Assembly (NCBI GenBank): GCA_013076295.1
Contig: RQOL01000875.1
Location: 106,090 to 170,089, forward strand
Direction: 5' to 3'
Source of the DNA: Sanderia malayensis
Taxonomy: Eukaryota > Cnidaria > Scyphozoa > Semaeostomeae > Pelagiidae
DNA: 64,000 bases
A program made the position numbers and the translations under genes. Position 1 is the first letter of the stretch. Every line of letters starts with the position of its first letter. The notes beneath the pieces were generated by a model that made no database searches, was not told where the DNA came from, and saw only the letters and a list, made by a program, of their open reading frames with translations. Below, piece by piece: positions 63,746 through 64,000 of the stretch.

Positions 63746-64000
63746 GAGCATAAGCGAATGCAGCGCACGAAGTGCGCCAACCACAGGCGAGCGTAGCGAG
63801 CTAACCCATTGTATGTAGAGTTGAAAAGGGCATGAGCGTAAGCGAATGCAGCGCTCGAAGTGCGCCAACCACAGGCGAGCGCAGCGAGCTAACCCATTGT
63901 ACGTGGGGTTGAAAGGGGCATGAGCGGGAGCGAATGCAGCGCGCGAAGCGCGCCAACCACATTAAGCTTTTGTTGCTTGGGGGGCTCCGGGGAGGGAGCG
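63172..64000 (+). repeat. GC-rich interspersed unit, six copies, last one cut by the window
   Basis: Units start at about 63172, 63382, 63561, 63739, 63828 and 63917 with GGGCATGAGCGG and contain GCGCGCGAAGCGCGCC (a hairpin). Three have the ending GGGAGCGAAGCGACCGAACC. Two shorter ones (63739, 63828) have ACAGGCGAGCG-AGCGAGCTAACC instead. No coding frame is credible. Confidence 0.9.

Noticed and set aside
63123..63868. ORFs of Tyr-Ile-His-Thr or Met-Tyr-Val-Cys repeats
   Set aside because: Simple translations of the TATG microsatellite and the GC-rich unit.

Overview
The window is animal nuclear DNA. It is AT-rich, its genes are split by many introns, and transposable elements fill much of the space. 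Three things point to an early-branching or aquatic invertebrate, most like a cnidarian or sponge: a ciliary LRR gene (LRRC71 type), a HEPN-NACHT-TIR receptor of the NLR class, and a dense mix of Ty3/gypsy, LINE, Harbinger-like, pogo-like and TTAA/TA-type elements. I cannot name the species.

Layout. 0.1-4.6 kb: a large fold-back repeat and a duplicated, broken exon-like ORF. 4.6-5.6 kb: a 93-bp minisatellite. 5.7-19.5 kb (perhaps from 27.6 kb): a minus-strand LRRC71-like gene. I rebuilt it from small exons whose splice phases agree. One of its introns is almost entirely an 8.4-kb, 23-bp minisatellite. 19.7-27.4 kb: nested mobile DNA, namely a TA-flanked fold-back element containing a Harbinger-like element and a 6.5-kb non-autonomous LTR element whose LTRs look identical. 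28.6-34.3 kb: a 5.7-kb DNA transposon with 529-bp terminal inverted repeats. It carries a HIRAN-domain gene, a large zinc-ribbon probable transposase and a PHD-finger gene; the last two are interlocked, each having an exon inside the other's intron. 36.6-41.9 kb: a Ty3/gypsy element (minus strand) with an intact pol frame.

42.1-61.1 kb: a plus-strand NLR-class gene with a DZIP3-like HEPN domain, three short phase-1 linker exons, a NACHT exon, a degenerate LRR-like region and two C-terminal TIR-like modules. A 12-kb intron of this gene holds a TA-type element, a fold-back, a LINE broken by a TTAA MITE and by a second, dead gypsy element, and a pogo-like element. 62.4-64 kb: a 14-bp minisatellite, TATG microsatellites and a repeated GC-rich unit.

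Main points for a second look: the C-terminal double TIR on an NLR, the interlocked transposon genes, two copies of a type I hammerhead ribozyme (one inside the NLR gene, closed by a perfect 22-bp stem), and a 2A-type motif relic inside the non-autonomous LTR element. All exon models were made by eye from splice signals, reading frames and phases.
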